Positions 10,633-21,315 of a stretch of 64,000 bases of DNA are shown in pieces (the first letter of the stretch is position 1; every line of letters begins with the position of its first letter). This stretch comes from Neobacillus thermocopriae (GTDB lineage: Bacteria; Bacillota; Bacilli; Bacillales; Cytobacillaceae). The DNA is taken from assembly GCF_010975035.1 (NCBI RefSeq), contig NZ_JAAIUV010000001.1, positions 124,001 to 188,000 of the forward strand, read 5' to 3'. Below the pieces are notes generated by a model that saw only the letters and a program-made list of their open reading frames with translations, was not told the origin of the DNA and did no database searches. The translations under genes were made by a program, and so were the position numbers.

Positions 10633-11739
10633 CTATCTTATTGCTTTTTTCAATGTAATAGAACCTGATTTTGAATCCGCATAGATCTTTAATATTTTAT
10701 CAAGTTGGTTGGTAGAATGGAAGCGAAGTGACTTTTGAAGCTTTTCACTTTTTTCCTCCAATACCTGAATGTCTGCGAAATCAAGATGAAATCCGCCCAG
10801 ATTCGTTTTTAGCTCCCCGCTTACCGATGTTCCTTCCGGGATCGATAATTCAATCGGGGCGGTGAAGGTTTTAGCGTGAATCCATTCGCAGCGATTCCCA
10901 CTTAAATGTAAGGAAATTTGTCCATGGAAGGTGATGGCCTCCGCTTTTTGAAAATCTCCATCTAGCGTGATGGCACCATTTATAGTCTCTGCCATTACCT
11001 CACCAATATGACTATTTGCGACATAAATTTTTCCGTTCGCCGTTTCTACTTCTGCTTTTAAACCGTTCATTTGATCTAGATTGATTTTACCATTGGCCGT
11101 CTTAATGAAAAGATCATTCACTTGTAGATTTTCTCCGGACACCGATCCATTAAAAACCCGAACGCGCATTTTCTCATATTGTGCTTTAGGGACATAAAGG
11201 ACCGTATCTACCTTCATCGATTTTTGCTGGGACATTAAGCGCAGTTTTTGCCCCTCAAGCGAGAAGATCATATCCCTTAAAAAATGTTGCCTAGCTTGTT
11301 CTTGATGATCCACACGATACACCTTTGCCTGGCATTCGGCTCGAACATCCGTTTGGTCCCAAGCAACAATATTGACCGATCCATTTGCCAGATCGATTTC
11401 CACTTCCTTCATGGTGGCATTTCCATGGTGAAAAATATGGGAAATCTCAACCGACTGACCAAAATTCAAATCTAAATCCATTTCCTTTACCTTTTTTATG
11501 GCTGAGTCCACAAATTCAAAAATTTTTTCTTTTGTTGATTGATATTTCGTAAAAACTGGATCTTCCTTCTTCGCTTCTTCAAAATGAACCGTATGAGAAA
11601 GGTCATTTATAATTTGCTCCTGCTTTTGATCCATTGTTTTCTGTGCTTTATCCAACTCTTCCAGTAAAGTTAACGCCTCATTAACCGTCAGTTTTCCCTC
11701 TTCCACCATTTTCAAAATACGTTTCCGTTCCTCTTTCAT
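10633..11739 (-). CDS. yvlB: DUF4097 (putative adhesin-like) protein YvlB with N-terminal SHOCT-like segment
   Basis: A 368-residue protein. The N-terminal 45 residues (EERKRILKMVEEGKLTVNEALTLLEELD read in part) form a short helical leader that recurs in envelope-stress proteins; residues about 110-340 are a right-handed beta-repeat of the DUF4097/DUF4098 type (VEIDLANGSVNIVAWDQ, FNGSVSGENLQ, TANGKINLDQMNG, TINGAITLDGD). No signal peptide is visible, so a cytoplasmic or membrane-associated role is likely. Start: the ATG at 11739 has GAGGGTG well spaced, whereas the in-frame ATG at 11775 has only AGGA four bases off. Confidence 0.82.
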   Translation of the reverse strand: MKEERKRILKMVEEGKLTVNEALTLLEELDKAQKTMDQKQEQIINDLSHTVHFEEAKKEDPVFTKYQSTKEKIFEFVDSAIKKVKEMDLDLNFGQSVEISHIFHHGNATMKEVEIDLANGSVNIVAWDQTDVRAECQAKVYRVDHQEQARQHFLRDMIFSLEGQKLRLMSQQKSMKVDTVLYVPKAQYEKMRVRVFNGSVSGENLQVNDLFIKTANGKINLDQMNGLKAEVETANGKIYVANSHIGEVMAETINGAITLDGDFQKAEAITFHGQISLHLSGNRCEWIHAKTFTAPIELSIPEGTSVSGELKTNLGGFHLDFADIQVLEEKSEKLQKSLRFHSTNQLDKILKIYADSKSGSITLKKAIR

Positions 11740-12233
11740 TTTTTCACCCTCAAACTTTTTATTTGTTTCTTCCATAAATCCTATTCATGAAATAATCTCT
11801 TTACGCCATCAATCCCATGCCCAATATGAACGAATTATTTAGAGTAGGTTGTCACCACCTCTTATCTTTTACTTACGATAGGATATCTTTAAAGTTTCAT
11901 CTTTAAACCAATTCGTACCGACGGGGACAAGAAAAATGGTCTGATTCTGCTCAGCTTAAGATTCCTTCAAAACGAAGGAAACACTGCTTACGTAAGTCTA
12001 TATATAAAGTTGGTGTAAAAGTTTTATTCAATTAGTAAAAAAAAACGGTCATACACTTTTTCAATGGCTTTTCTTTACTTTGAGGAAGAGAGAGGATGAT
12101 GATGCAAGTATTGAATGTAAATATTTAGGTTGGTATCGTCCTTAACTTTGTGATGGTTGAATGGATGATCGTCAATGCAAAGAGTGCTAAGTAACTTGAA
12201 CGATGTAAATATATAGAAGGTAAATGGGATAAA
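11740..12233. other. Intergenic stretch, no gene recognised
   Basis: About 490 bases upstream of yvlB. Frames are short and interrupted on both strands; a 124-codon minus frame (12449-12075) overlaps the small membrane protein gene in another phase and lacks a ribosome-binding site. The piece near 11915-11985 (ACGGGGACAAG...) is more GC-rich than its surroundings and may be a decayed insertion, but no motif could be named. Confidence 0.35.
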
Positions 12234-12260
12234 AACCGAGAATTTTTTGGATTCTCGGTT
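12227..12260 (-). terminator. Intrinsic terminator after the small membrane protein gene
   Basis: Minus strand AACCGAGAAT, short loop, ATTCTCGGTT, then TTTTATCCC. It starts two bases past the stop codon of the gene at 12263-12613, supporting that gene as real. Confidence 0.75.
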
Positions 12261-12262
12261 CA

Positions 12263-12613
12263 TTATTTTGATAATTTCCATGCCGGAATGAGTGAGTGAA
12301 ATTTGAAAAAGTAACTCATGATCATATGAATAATACAATACAAACCTAAAATTATTAAATACGTAAACAACCAAGTTAAAAAAGGTTGATCTAAGAAGAG
12401 GTATAATAACGTCATTCCAATCGGAAATGGGAGAGCTACTATTAACCAAATAGGTGCTCCGATTGCTTCAGTAATCGAACCGAGGGATACAACAGATATC
12501 CCAATGATGAAAGCTTGGAAAAGAGAGAGTGCATGATTCATTAAATGACTACCTAAAAAATAAGATAAAGAAGTTAGTAGAATGGCCAAAACAAAACGAA
12601 TGAAATAATTCAT
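12263..12613 (-). CDS. Hypothetical small membrane protein
   Basis: A 116-residue protein with three to four hydrophobic segments (about 4-25, 33-50, 55-75, 80-105) and a short polar tail. Family not recognised. An AAAGGTGG site lies 6 bases before the ATG and an intrinsic terminator follows the stop directly, so it looks like a monocistronic, expressed gene. The hydrophobic pattern (IWLIVALPFPIG, FLTWLFTYLIILG) suggests a YvlD- or DUF-type four-helix membrane protein, but this is only inference. It sits between uvrA and yvlB where B. subtilis has unrelated genes. Confidence 0.6.
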   Translation of the reverse strand: MNYFIRFVLAILLTSLSYFLGSHLMNHALSLFQAFIIGISVVSLGSITEAIGAPIWLIVALPFPIGMTLLYLFLDQPFLTWLFTYLIILGLYCIIHMIMSYFFKFHSLIPAWKLSK

Positions 12614-12881
12614 ATCAAACCACCTTTTTCCATTTATACCATTTAATTATACCAAGGTGTTCTTAATAAATATGATTATTTTTCGATACAAACGATTGTT
12701 TCAACAAGTTTTCACCATGGATAAACACTTTTAAGTGAACATACGAAAGCATATGACAAAGTTTTGATGGATTACCGTTTTGGGCATGAACCAATGAAGC
12801 TCGTTGAAACGAAAGGTAATTTAATGTGGATGGAGTAAAAGCACTTGCGCTAGACCATTCTCAAAATGGAGATAGATAAAA
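12614..12881. other. Intergenic stretch with a possible gene remnant
   Basis: On the plus strand a 37-codon open stretch (about 12725-12838) ends in TAA and reads ...AYDKVLMDYRFGHEPMKL..., but an in-frame stop precedes it and no start or ribosome-binding site is visible. It may be the tail of a lost gene. Nothing recognisable otherwise. Confidence 0.3.
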
Positions 12882-12919
12882 AAGAGCTGTAACCCTTCAT
12901 TTTTGAAGTTACAGCTCTT
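12876..12919 (-). terminator. Intrinsic terminator after uvrA
   Basis: A perfect 12-bp stem (minus AAGAGCTGTAAC / GTTACAGCTCTT) with a 14-base loop followed by TTTTTTATC, ten bases past the uvrA stop. Confidence 0.88.
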
Positions 12920-12929
12920 CCACCTATTC

Positions 12930-15803
12930 TTACGCTTTAATGGTGCTTTTGTCTTCTACTTGCTGTTTCATACGCAAGCGATCACGTTCAAGAATAGGCT
13001 TTAAGTATTTACCTGTATAAGATTCCGGAACTTCAGCGACCTTTTCTGGGGTACCGGTTGCTACGATCGTACCTCCTTTGTCGCCTCCTTCCGGACCGAG
13101 GTCAATCAGGTAATCAGCCGCTTTGATGACATCTAGGTTGTGCTCGATTACTAAAACAGTGTCACCATTTTCAACTAGACGCTGTAAGACAACAAGCAGG
13201 CGTGAGATGTCATCGACATGAAGTCCAGTTGTTGGCTCATCTAAAATATAGAAGGTTCGACCGGTCGAACGGCGGTGCAATTCGGAAGCAAGTTTGACAC
13301 GCTGGGCTTCTCCTCCTGACAGCGTTGTCGCCGGCTGACCAAGTTTAATATACCCAAGACCGACGTCATAAATCGTCTGCAGCTTACGACTGATTTTTGG
13401 AATGTTCTCGAAAAATGTTAGAGCATCTTCAACCGTCATATCGAGAACCTCAGAAATATTCTTTCCTTTATATTTCACTTCCAATGTCTCACGGTTATAG
13501 CGTTTACCATGACACACTTCACAAGGAACATAAACATCTGGCAAGAAGTGCATTTCAATTTTAATAATCCCGTCACCACGGCATGCTTCACAGCGGCCGC
13601 CTTTTACATTAAAACTAAAACGTCCCTTCTTATAGCCTCGTACTTTCGCTTCGTTTGTAGCCGCAAAGACGTCGCGAATGTCATCAAACACACCTGTATA
13701 TGTGGCCGGATTGGAACGCGGTGTCCGTCCAATTGGAGACTGGTCGATATCAATCACCTTATCCAAATACTCTATCCCTTTGATCATCTTATGCTGACCA
13801 GGCTTTGTTTTGGCATTATTGAGTTTTTGGGCAAGTGATTTGTGAAGGATTTCATTCACGAGCGTACTTTTTCCGGAGCCCGAAACCCCTGTCACTGCAA
13901 TAAACATACCTAAAGGAATCTTCACATTCACATTTTTCAAGTTATTTTCTGCCGCACCTTTTATTTCAATATAACGACCATCTGACTTGCGGCGCTCTAA
14001 TGGGAGTGGGATAAATTTCTTTCCTGACAAGTACTGACCGGTTAGCGAGTTAGGATCAGCCATAACCTCTTCCGGTGTTCCAGCAGAAACGACCTGACCT
14101 CCATGAACACCGGCACCCGGACCGATATCTATCAAATAATCGGCTGCTAGCATCGTATCCTCATCATGCTCCACGACAATGAGTGTGTTTCCAATGTCCC
14201 GCATGCTCTGTAAAGTACTAATTAAGCGATCATTATCCCTTTGATGAAGCCCAATGGACGGTTCATCCAAAATATAGAGTACACCTGTTAACCGGGAACC
14301 AATTTGTGTGGCCAAGCGAATTCGCTGAGCCTCACCGCCTGAAAGGGTTCCAGCCGTTCTGCTTAAATTTAAATAATCTAAACCGACATTGACTAAAAAG
14401 CCAAGACGTTCTTTAATTTCACGTAATATGAGTTTAGCAATTTTTTCTTCTTTTTCAGAAAGCTGAAGATTAGAGAAAAAGTCTAATGCTTCTTCAATGG
14501 AAAAGTTAGTGACTTGAGCAATATGATGGCCGTTAATAAGAACTGCCAAGCTTTCTTTTTTTAATCGAAATCCTTTGCATGTAGGACAAGCTTGATCGGC
14601 CATATATTTTTCCATTTGCTCACGTATATAATCAGAGCTTGTCTCTTTATAACGACGCTCTACATTACGGATGACACCTTCAAATTCGACATAACCTTCA
14701 CGAATTTGCCCCATATCGTTCTCGTAGCGGAAATAAATCTTCTCTGAACCGGAACCATATAATATTTTATCTAAAAGATTTTCCGGAATGTCTTTCACCG
14801 GAATATCCATATCGATTCCGTAATGGTTGCAGACAGCTTCCAATAATTGCGGATAATATTGTGAGCTTGTCGGCTCCCATGGGGCTATCGCATGTTGTCT
14901 TAAAGTTAATTCTTTATTAGGAATAACGAGATCTACATCCACTTCTAGCTTGGAACCGAGACCATCACAATCCGGACAGGCACCAAACGGGCTGTTGAAT
15001 GAGAACATCCTTGGTTCCAGCTCTCCGATTGAAAATCCGCATTGAGGGCAAGCATGATTTTCACTGAACATTAATTCTTCCTCACCGATGACATCGACAA
15101 TAACCTTTCCTTCACCAAGGCCTAAAGCCGTTTCTAATGAATCAGCCACACGTGAGGCAATGCCCTCTTTGATGACGATTCGGTCCACAACGACTTCAAT
15201 GGAGTGTTTTTTATTTTTATCGAGCTCAATCTCTTCACCAAGATCAAGCATTTCACCATCAACCCGAACGCGAACAAACCCTTGTTTTTTTATGTCTTCC
15301 AAAATTTTGACATGCTGCCCTTTACGGCCTGATACCACTGGAGCAAGAATTTGCATTTTGGTCCGTTCTGGATATTCAAGAAGACGGTCCACCATTTGCT
15401 CAATGGTTTGTGAGGAAATTTCAATATTGTGAATCGGACAAGTCGGATGTCCAATTCTTGCAAAAAGCAATCTTAAATAGTCATAGATTTCTGTCACCGT
15501 TCCAACAGTGGAACGAGGGTTACGGCTGGTTGTTTTTTGGTCAATTGAAATGGCAGGTGACAAGCCTTCAATCGCATCTACTTCCGGCTTATCCATTTGT
15601 CCGAGAAACTGCCGAGCGTAAGCCGAAAGTGATTCCACATAGCGGCGCTGACCTTCCGCATAAATCGTATCAAACGCGAGCGAGGACTTCCCTGATCCGG
15701 AAAGTCCCGTCAATACAACAAGCTTATCTCTCGGAATGGTGACATCAATATTTTTTAAATTGTGGGCTCTGGCGCCTTTCACAATCAATTTTTCCATAGC
15801 CAT
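12930..15803 (-). CDS. uvrA: Excinuclease ABC subunit A UvrA
   Basis: A 957-residue DNA damage sensor with two ABC modules. First Walker [10 protein letters not shown] at about 33-41, second GVSGSGKST near 640; two signature loops [12 protein letters not shown] and [12 protein letters not shown]; zinc-binding CxxC pairs including CPTCKG and CEACRGDG with CEVCHGKR. It forms UvrA2 and loads UvrB in nucleotide excision repair. The ATG at 15803 ([13 protein letters not shown]) has AAGGATG 9 bases upstream and follows uvrB by 56 bases in one operon. Full length. Confidence 0.98.
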   Translation of the reverse strand: MAMEKLIVKGARAHNLKNIDVTIPRDKLVVLTGLSGSGKSSLAFDTIYAEGQRRYVESLSAYARQFLGQMDKPEVDAIEGLSPAISIDQKTTSRNPRSTVGTVTEIYDYLRLLFARIGHPTCPIHNIEISSQTIEQMVDRLLEYPERTKMQILAPVVSGRKGQHVKILEDIKKQGFVRVRVDGEMLDLGEEIELDKNKKHSIEVVVDRIVIKEGIASRVADSLETALGLGEGKVIVDVIGEEELMFSENHACPQCGFSIGELEPRMFSFNSPFGACPDCDGLGSKLEVDVDLVIPNKELTLRQHAIAPWEPTSSQYYPQLLEAVCNHYGIDMDIPVKDIPENLLDKILYGSGSEKIYFRYENDMGQIREGYVEFEGVIRNVERRYKETSSDYIREQMEKYMADQACPTCKGFRLKKESLAVLINGHHIAQVTNFSIEEALDFFSNLQLSEKEEKIAKLILREIKERLGFLVNVGLDYLNLSRTAGTLSGGEAQRIRLATQIGSRLTGVLYILDEPSIGLHQRDNDRLISTLQSMRDIGNTLIVVEHDEDTMLAADYLIDIGPGAGVHGGQVVSAGTPEEVMADPNSLTGQYLSGKKFIPLPLERRKSDGRYIEIKGAAENNLKNVNVKIPLGMFIAVTGVSGSGKSTLVNEILHKSLAQKLNNAKTKPGQHKMIKGIEYLDKVIDIDQSPIGRTPRSNPATYTGVFDDIRDVFAATNEAKVRGYKKGRFSFNVKGGRCEACRGDGIIKIEMHFLPDVYVPCEVCHGKRYNRETLEVKYKGKNISEVLDMTVEDALTFFENIPKISRKLQTIYDVGLGYIKLGQPATTLSGGEAQRVKLASELHRRSTGRTFYILDEPTTGLHVDDISRLLVVLQRLVENGDTVLVIEHNLDVIKAADYLIDLGPEGGDKGGTIVATGTPEKVAEVPESYTGKYLKPILERDRLRMKQQVEDKSTIKA

Positions 15804-15859
15804 TATTTACGACATCCTTCCGTTTATTAAAGCGGGAGGTTCGGCCAATGAGCTAGCCA

Positions 15860-17842
15860 TTATCCTTCCGCTTTTAATTCCAAAATTAAATCTCGAAGCT
15901 CCGCAGCTCGCTCGAAATCGAGTGCCTTGGCGGCAGCCTTCATTTCTTTTTCCATGTTGGCGATCAATTTGTCCCGTTCCTTCTTGTTCATCTTGCCAAA
16001 AGAAGCAGCCGGTTTGTACTCTTTCTGTTCCTCGGCCACATGTGTCGCACGAATCACATCGCGAATATCCTTTTGAATGGTTTTTGGTGTGATACCATGC
16101 TTTTTATTGTATTCCTCCTGGATGGAACGACGTCGCTTCGTCTCATTTATTGCGACTTCCATGGAATGTGTAATCTTATCCGCATACATGATGACATGAC
16201 CATTGGCGTTTCTAGCGGCTCGGCCGATAGTCTGGATTAACGAGCGTTCCGAACGGAGGAAGCCTTCTTTATCAGCATCAAGAATGGCCACCAGTGATAC
16301 TTCAGGAATATCAAGACCTTCCCTTAAGAGGTTAATCCCAACCAATACGTCATATTTTCCAAGACGAAGCTCGCGGATAATTTCAATCCGCTCGAGTGTT
16401 TTGACCTCAGAATGCAGGTACTGCACCTTAATCCCAATTTCCTTCAAATAATCGGTTAAATCCTCAGCCATTTTTTTCGTTAAAGTGGTAACAAGGACTC
16501 GTTCATTCCGTTTTATTCTATCTTGTATTTCACCGATTAAGTCATCAATTTGTCCTTGAATCGGCCGAACATCAATGGTTGGATCAAGTAGCCCAGTCGG
16601 ACGAATAATTTGTTCAACCATTTCAGGAGTATGTTCGAGTTCATATGGGCCAGGTGTAGCCGAAACATAAATGATATTATGAATATGCTTTTCAAACTCT
16701 TCGAACTTAAGCGGACGATTATCTAAGGCTGATGGGAGGCGAAAGCCGTGTTCAACGAGTATTTCCTTCCGGGCCTTGTCCCCATTATACATACCTCTAA
16801 TCTGCGGTAGTGTTACGTGCGACTCATCAATGATCATTAAGAAATCATCAGGAAAGTAATCAAGCAATGTATAGGGTGTCGAGCCCGCTGGCCTTAAAGT
16901 CAGATGGCGCGAATAGTTTTCAATTCCAGAACAGAAGCCCATTTCCCGCATCATTTCAATATCGTATCGAGTTCTCTGTTCAAGACGTTGAGCCTCGAGC
17001 AATTTATTTTGTTCACGGAGGACAGTAAGCCGTTCTTCTAGTTCCTTTTCAATATTTTCAATAGCTTTACGCATCTTTTCTTCACGAGTAACGAAGTGGG
17101 AAGCCGGGAAAATGGCCACATGGTCTCGTTCACCGATAATCTCCCCTGTTAAGGCATCGACCTCACGAATCCGGTCAATTTCATCTCCGAAAAATTCAAC
17201 ACGAATACAGTGTTCATCACGGGAAGCTGGGAAAATTTCAACGACATCTCCACGGACTCGGAATGTTCCGCGTTTAAAATCGATGTCATTTCTTTCATAT
17301 TGGATATCTACAAGGCGGTGAAGTAGTTGATTGCGTTCTATCTCCATTCCAGTACGGAGCGAAACAACCATCTCCCGGTATTCCTCTGGTGATCCGAGAC
17401 CATATATACAGGAGACGCTGGCAATGATGATAACATCCTTGCGTTCAAATAACGCTGAAGTCGCTGAATGGCGCAGTTTGTCAATTTCATCATTGATACT
17501 GGCGTCCTTTTCAATAAATGTATCAGTCTGAGGCACATAGGCCTCCGGCTGATAGTAATCGTAATAACTGACAAAATATTCAACAGCATTGTTCGGGAAA
17601 AATTCCTTGAACTCACTGTAAAGCTGACCGGCCAAGGTTTTATTGTGGGCGATCACCAAGGTCGGTTTGTTTACCTCTTTTATTACATTGGAAATCGTAA
17701 ACGTTTTTCCTGTACCAGTTGCGCCAAGCAGGGTTTGATGTTTTTTATTATTTTTAATGCCTTCGACCAGTTTCCTTATGGCTTCCGGCTGGTCTCCCTG
17801 TGGTGAGTATTTGGATACTAATTCAAATTGGTCCTTCTTCAC
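15860..17842 (-). CDS. uvrB: Excinuclease ABC subunit B UvrB
   Basis: A 660-residue helicase-like damage verifier. Walker [11 protein letters not shown] near 35-45, the beta-hairpin region after [22 protein letters not shown] (DExH), helicase motif [11 protein letters not shown], and a C-terminal UVR motif ([20 protein letters not shown]) that binds UvrA and UvrC. The frame opens 15 codons earlier, but the GTG at 17842 has GGGAGGA exactly 6 bases upstream and gives the family start [13 protein letters not shown] near-consensus LexA box lies about 110 bases upstream. Confidence 0.97.
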   Translation of the reverse strand: MKKDQFELVSKYSPQGDQPEAIRKLVEGIKNNKKHQTLLGATGTGKTFTISNVIKEVNKPTLVIAHNKTLAGQLYSEFKEFFPNNAVEYFVSYYDYYQPEAYVPQTDTFIEKDASINDEIDKLRHSATSALFERKDVIIIASVSCIYGLGSPEEYREMVVSLRTGMEIERNQLLHRLVDIQYERNDIDFKRGTFRVRGDVVEIFPASRDEHCIRVEFFGDEIDRIREVDALTGEIIGERDHVAIFPASHFVTREEKMRKAIENIEKELEERLTVLREQNKLLEAQRLEQRTRYDIEMMREMGFCSGIENYSRHLTLRPAGSTPYTLLDYFPDDFLMIIDESHVTLPQIRGMYNGDKARKEILVEHGFRLPSALDNRPLKFEEFEKHIHNIIYVSATPGPYELEHTPEMVEQIIRPTGLLDPTIDVRPIQGQIDDLIGEIQDRIKRNERVLVTTLTKKMAEDLTDYLKEIGIKVQYLHSEVKTLERIEIIRELRLGKYDVLVGINLLREGLDIPEVSLVAILDADKEGFLRSERSLIQTIGRAARNANGHVIMYADKITHSMEVAINETKRRRSIQEEYNKKHGITPKTIQKDIRDVIRATHVAEEQKEYKPAASFGKMNKKERDKLIANMEKEMKAAAKALDFERAAELRDLILELKAEG

Positions 17843-17948
17843 GGTCGTTCCTCCCGTTTTAAAAAAATCCGTGTCTATGATTTTCATCAGTTTTTAATTT
17901 CATACTATACATTTTACCACAATACACCAAAAACAAACCAATAAAATG

Positions 17949-17962
17949 CGAACTCACATTCG
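17949..17962. promoter_or_regulatory. Candidate LexA (SOS) box upstream of uvrBA
   Basis: CGAACTCACATTCG fits the Bacillus pattern CGAAC-N4-GTTCG except for one base (A for G at the second half-site). It lies between the csbA terminator and the uvrB start. In B. subtilis uvrBA is a LexA (DinR) target, so the placement agrees with known regulation. Confidence 0.55.
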
Positions 17963-17974
17963 ATTTATTTATAC

Positions 17975-18002
17975 AAAAAAAGCCTGCCTTATTCTGGCAG
18001 AC
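17975..18002 (-). terminator. Intrinsic terminator after csbA
   Basis: Minus GTCTGCC, 7-base loop, GGCAGGC (one T-G pair) followed by TTTTTTTG. It lies one base past the csbA stop and separates csbA from uvrBA transcription. Confidence 0.78.
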
Positions 18003-18003
18003 T

Positions 18004-18252
18004 TTATTCCTTAACCTTGGCATGATTGTTCGGCAGCTTCATTTTGGCAGCAAGCCAAAAGCCGGCAGTCAGCGAAAATGCATCTATAACAATGAGAGAA
18101 AATGTATCGGTATAACCTTTATAAACAGAAGCTGCAATTAAGGAAACCGTTAAGACAAGACCGATTACTCGATTATAAGTAACACGAGTAAAAAGTAATA
18201 CAAGAAGTCCCGGTATAAAAAACGCTGACATATATCGTATGACCTCAATCAT
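18004..18252 (-). CDS. csbA: CsbA family small membrane protein
   Basis: An 82-residue protein with three hydrophobic segments. FIPGLLVLLFTRVTYNR and ASVYKGYTDTFSLIVIDAFSLTAG resemble B. subtilis CsbA (general stress, sigma-B controlled, function unknown), and the position just upstream of uvrB matches. The frame extends 7 codons upstream, but the ATG at 18252 has GAGGTGG in front. No clear sigma-B promoter could be seen upstream. Confidence 0.82.
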   Translation of the reverse strand: MIEVIRYMSAFFIPGLLVLLFTRVTYNRVIGLVLTVSLIAASVYKGYTDTFSLIVIDAFSLTAGFWLAAKMKLPNNHAKVKE

Positions 18253-18321
18253 TTTCCACCTCATCCAATCCATTCTGTTCCTATATTCTAGAAATTCATG
18301 GACGAAAATGCAAATAAAAGA

Positions 18322-19797
18322 TTAATTGGCCACACGTTTGTTTTCTTCTTTTTCTGATTTTTGATAACCATTAGCCCAGAAATCAGCATTCTTAATGCCT
18401 AACTTAGTAGAATTAAATTCAGGATCTAATCCTTTCTTCAATTGCTCTTCGTAATCTTTTAAGGCAATATTGGCTGGTTTAAATAGGAGAACGATAGCAA
18501 TTAAGTTCAGCCATACCATGATTCCTAGTCCAATATCCCCCATTGCCCAAGCGAGCTCTGCTGTTTTTACCGCTCCATAGAAAACAGAGCCTAAAAGGAT
18601 GAGTTTTAATAAAAACATAGCTGGCTTTCTGTTTTTGCCCTTTACTAAGTAAGCAAGATTCGTTTCTGCGATATAGTAATAAGCAAAAATAGTCGTGAAG
18701 GCAAAGAAGAATAAGGCAATCGCAACAAATGCTGATCCAAATCCAGGAATAATCGTGTCAACCGCTGCTTGTGTATACGCTGGACCACTTTCCACTCCTT
18801 TAAGATTCTCCACTAAGAATTCCCCTGTTTTTTCATTTACGGTATTGTAAGAATTAGTAAATAAAATCATTAAGGCAGTGGATGTAACGACTAAGAACAC
18901 ATCAAGGTAAATGGAAAATGATTGAACGAGCCCTTGTTTCGCTGGATGGGATACTTCTGCAGCTGCAGCAGGGTGAGCACCGGTACCTTGTCCAGCTTCA
19001 TTGGCATATAAACCACGTTTTACGCCCCACATAATCGTGGAACCTAGGATTCCGCCAAACATTTCTTCCGCACCAAATGCGCTTTTAAAAATAAGACCAA
19101 ATACTTCCGGTATTCTTTCAAAATTTATCGCAATAATTGTCAAAGCAAGAAGTAAATAGCCGAGAGCCATAAAAGGGACGACCAATTCTGCTACTCTAGC
19201 AATCCGTTTTACCCCACCAAAAATAATAAGACCCATTAGTAAGATGACAACTAAACCAGTGATGCTATTGTTAATACCAAACGCATTTTTCATACCTTCG
19301 GCAATAGAATTTGCCTGAATACCTGGCATTAATACAGCCATCGCAAGGAGAGTCGCAATGGCAAAGATTACACCAAACCATTTCCAACCAAGCCCCTTCT
19401 CAATATAGAACGCCGGGCCACCTCGATACTCTCCATCTTGTTTTTCTTTATAGATTTGCGCTAGAGTCGATTCGACAAAAGCGGCGGACGAACCGATAAA
19501 GGTGATTACCCACATCCAAAATACAGATCCCGGTCCTCCGAATGCAATACCAGTTGCTGTTCCAGCAATATTCCCGACTCCAATTCGACCGGACAAAGAC
19601 ATAGCCAATGCTTGAAACGAAGAAACCCCTTCATTGGAACTTTTACCCGAAAATACTAAGCGAACCATTTCTTTTATATGACGAATTTGTAGAAATCTAG
19701 TGCGTATACTAAAATATACGCCGACTGCCACAATGAAGATAACCAATGGTGCACTCCATAACACGCCATTAATGCTTGTCACAAGCTGCTCGAACAT
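18322..19797 (-). CDS. Amino acid carrier protein, alanine/glycine:cation symporter (AGCS) family
   Basis: A 491-residue membrane protein with about ten transmembrane segments. It shows the AGCS hallmarks: SFQALAMSLSGRIGVGNIAG near 60-80, GGPGSVFWMW, and NEAGQGTGAHPAAAAEVSHP near 265-285. It would import alanine, glycine or glutamine with sodium (AlsT-type); the exact substrate cannot be read off. AGGGGGA precedes the ATG. It is followed by csbA with a 69-base gap. Upstream is AT-rich with no obvious TnrA or CodY box. Confidence 0.9.
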   Translation of the reverse strand: MFEQLVTSINGVLWSAPLVIFIVAVGVYFSIRTRFLQIRHIKEMVRLVFSGKSSNEGVSSFQALAMSLSGRIGVGNIAGTATGIAFGGPGSVFWMWVITFIGSSAAFVESTLAQIYKEKQDGEYRGGPAFYIEKGLGWKWFGVIFAIATLLAMAVLMPGIQANSIAEGMKNAFGINNSITGLVVILLMGLIIFGGVKRIARVAELVVPFMALGYLLLALTIIAINFERIPEVFGLIFKSAFGAEEMFGGILGSTIMWGVKRGLYANEAGQGTGAHPAAAAEVSHPAKQGLVQSFSIYLDVFLVVTSTALMILFTNSYNTVNEKTGEFLVENLKGVESGPAYTQAAVDTIIPGFGSAFVAIALFFFAFTTIFAYYYIAETNLAYLVKGKNRKPAMFLLKLILLGSVFYGAVKTAELAWAMGDIGLGIMVWLNLIAIVLLFKPANIALKDYEEQLKKGLDPEFNSTKLGIKNADFWANGYQKSEKEENKRVAN

Positions 19798-19956
19798 AAA
19801 TTTCCCCCTTTTGTATTATACAATTATTATAATTATCCCCCTTTGTTGTATAACAAGGAGATAATCAAATTATAAAATAATACAGCGTCATATTTCAACA
19901 AAATATTTAGTATATTTAGATTTTACTGATATATCCAGTTTTAATTATAAGGCTCC

Positions 19957-20001
19957 AAAAAAAGAGGAGAAAAGCCCTATGTCTAGTGCTTTTCTCCTCT
20001 T
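19957..20001 (-). terminator. Intrinsic terminator ending the MurNAc cluster
   Basis: A perfect 14-bp stem (minus AAGAGGAGAAAAGC / GCTTTTCTCCTCTT) with a 12-base loop and a following TTTTTGG, 30 bases past the namZ stop. Confidence 0.9.
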
Positions 20002-20030
20002 CATAATGATATCAGGCACTGTTCAATTAT

Positions 20031-21284
20031 TTAATAGAGTAAATATTTCTCACGAACATCCATAAATTTTTTTAATGCTGGCTCCCATTCTTTTTTCATT
20101 TGTTCAATAGATTTGCCTGCTTCGATCCCATCGCGGATGGAACCATTCCCTACGAGCAAGTCAAAGTGTGATATCCCTTTACTATCACGGGCCCGGAATT
20201 GGAAATCGTTCGGATACATGTCATGAATGGTCTTGACAATATACAATCCTGTTTCAAATGGCTTAAAGGCATTTCTGTTCGTTACATGAATTTGAATTCC
20301 ATGGTTTAACTGATTTACATTCTTGGAGGTTGTTGGTATGAATGAAGCAGAACGGAATTTCACACCTGGTAGATGATAGGAATTTAACCTTGTAGCTAAT
20401 TCATCTCCATTAATGAAAGGCGCCCCGATAAGTTCGAAAGGTCTAGTTGTTCCCCTACCTTCTGAAACATTGGCAGCCCCTTCAATTAAAGCAGCACCCG
20501 TATAAACAAGAGCTGTGTCCAAAGTAGGCATGTTTGGTGACGGCATCACAAAATGCAATGGTGTTTCATCATAATACATATTCCGCTTCCAACCTTCCAT
20601 TTTGACTACCGTTAAATCAGCGCCAATACCAAATTCCTTATTAAATAACTGAGCCAACTCTCCTACTGTCATACCATGGCGAACGGGGATGGCATACTGA
20701 CCGACAAAGGAAGCATATTTTTCCTCTAATATTGGCCCTTCTACTTTAGTACCACTAATTGGATTTGGGCGGTCAAGCACGATGAAAGGAATATTGTTCT
20801 CTTTTGCAGCCTCCATCGCTAAAGCCATTGTATAAATGTAAGTGTAAAAACGGGCGCCAACATCCTGAATATCAAATACCAATACATCAATATTGCTGAG
20901 CATTTCCGGTGTAGGTTTTCGCGTATTCCCGTAAAGACTGTATACAGGGAGACCTGTTTTTTCATCTATATAGGATTCCACATACTCACCGGCAGGCGCG
21001 CTCCCTCGGACACCATGCTCCGGACCATACAATGCTGTAAGTTCAAATTCCTTATGTTGATAAAACAAATCCACGATACTATTTAGTTCCTGGTCAACAC
21101 CAGTTGGATTCGTAATCAAGCCTACGCGTTTCCCTTTGATTAAGTCAATCCGGTCACGTAATAACACTTCTACACCTAAGCGGAACTTTTTATTATTTTT
21201 CTCTTTTTCATTTTTCGCAATGGCTGCCGTTACTGTTGATAGTACTAACAGAAGAGTGATCATTGCCATTAACCATTTCTTCAT
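20031..21284 (-). CDS. namZ: Exo-beta-N-acetylmuramidase NamZ (YbbC, DUF1343), secreted
   Basis: A 417-residue protein with an N-terminal signal peptide (MKKWLMAMITLLLVLSTVTA). The DUF1343 core shows VGLITNPTGVD, ALYGPEHGVRG, VFDIQDVGARFYTYIYTM and GRGTTRPFE. In B. subtilis this family (YbbC, renamed NamZ) removes MurNAc from non-reducing ends of wall glycans, including MurNAc-GlcNAc. Start: the frame opens at a TTG 8 codons earlier, but the ATG at 21284 is 5-6 bases after GGGGAGGGG. It is the last gene of the cluster, 31 bases after nagZ, as in B. subtilis. Confidence 0.92.
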   Translation of the reverse strand: MKKWLMAMITLLLVLSTVTAAIAKNEKEKNNKKFRLGVEVLLRDRIDLIKGKRVGLITNPTGVDQELNSIVDLFYQHKEFELTALYGPEHGVRGSAPAGEYVESYIDEKTGLPVYSLYGNTRKPTPEMLSNIDVLVFDIQDVGARFYTYIYTMALAMEAAKENNIPFIVLDRPNPISGTKVEGPILEEKYASFVGQYAIPVRHGMTVGELAQLFNKEFGIGADLTVVKMEGWKRNMYYDETPLHFVMPSPNMPTLDTALVYTGAALIEGAANVSEGRGTTRPFELIGAPFINGDELATRLNSYHLPGVKFRSASFIPTTSKNVNQLNHGIQIHVTNRNAFKPFETGLYIVKTIHDMYPNDFQFRARDSKGISHFDLLVGNGSIRDGIEAGKSIEQMKKEWEPALKKFMDVREKYLLY

Positions 21285-21315
21285 CCAAACCCCTCCCCTA
21301 TTTTTCAAAGAGTTT

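Noticed and set aside
12075-12449. 124-codon frame overlapping the small membrane protein gene
   Set aside because: It is out of phase with the gene that has a ribosome-binding site and terminator, and has no site of its own.
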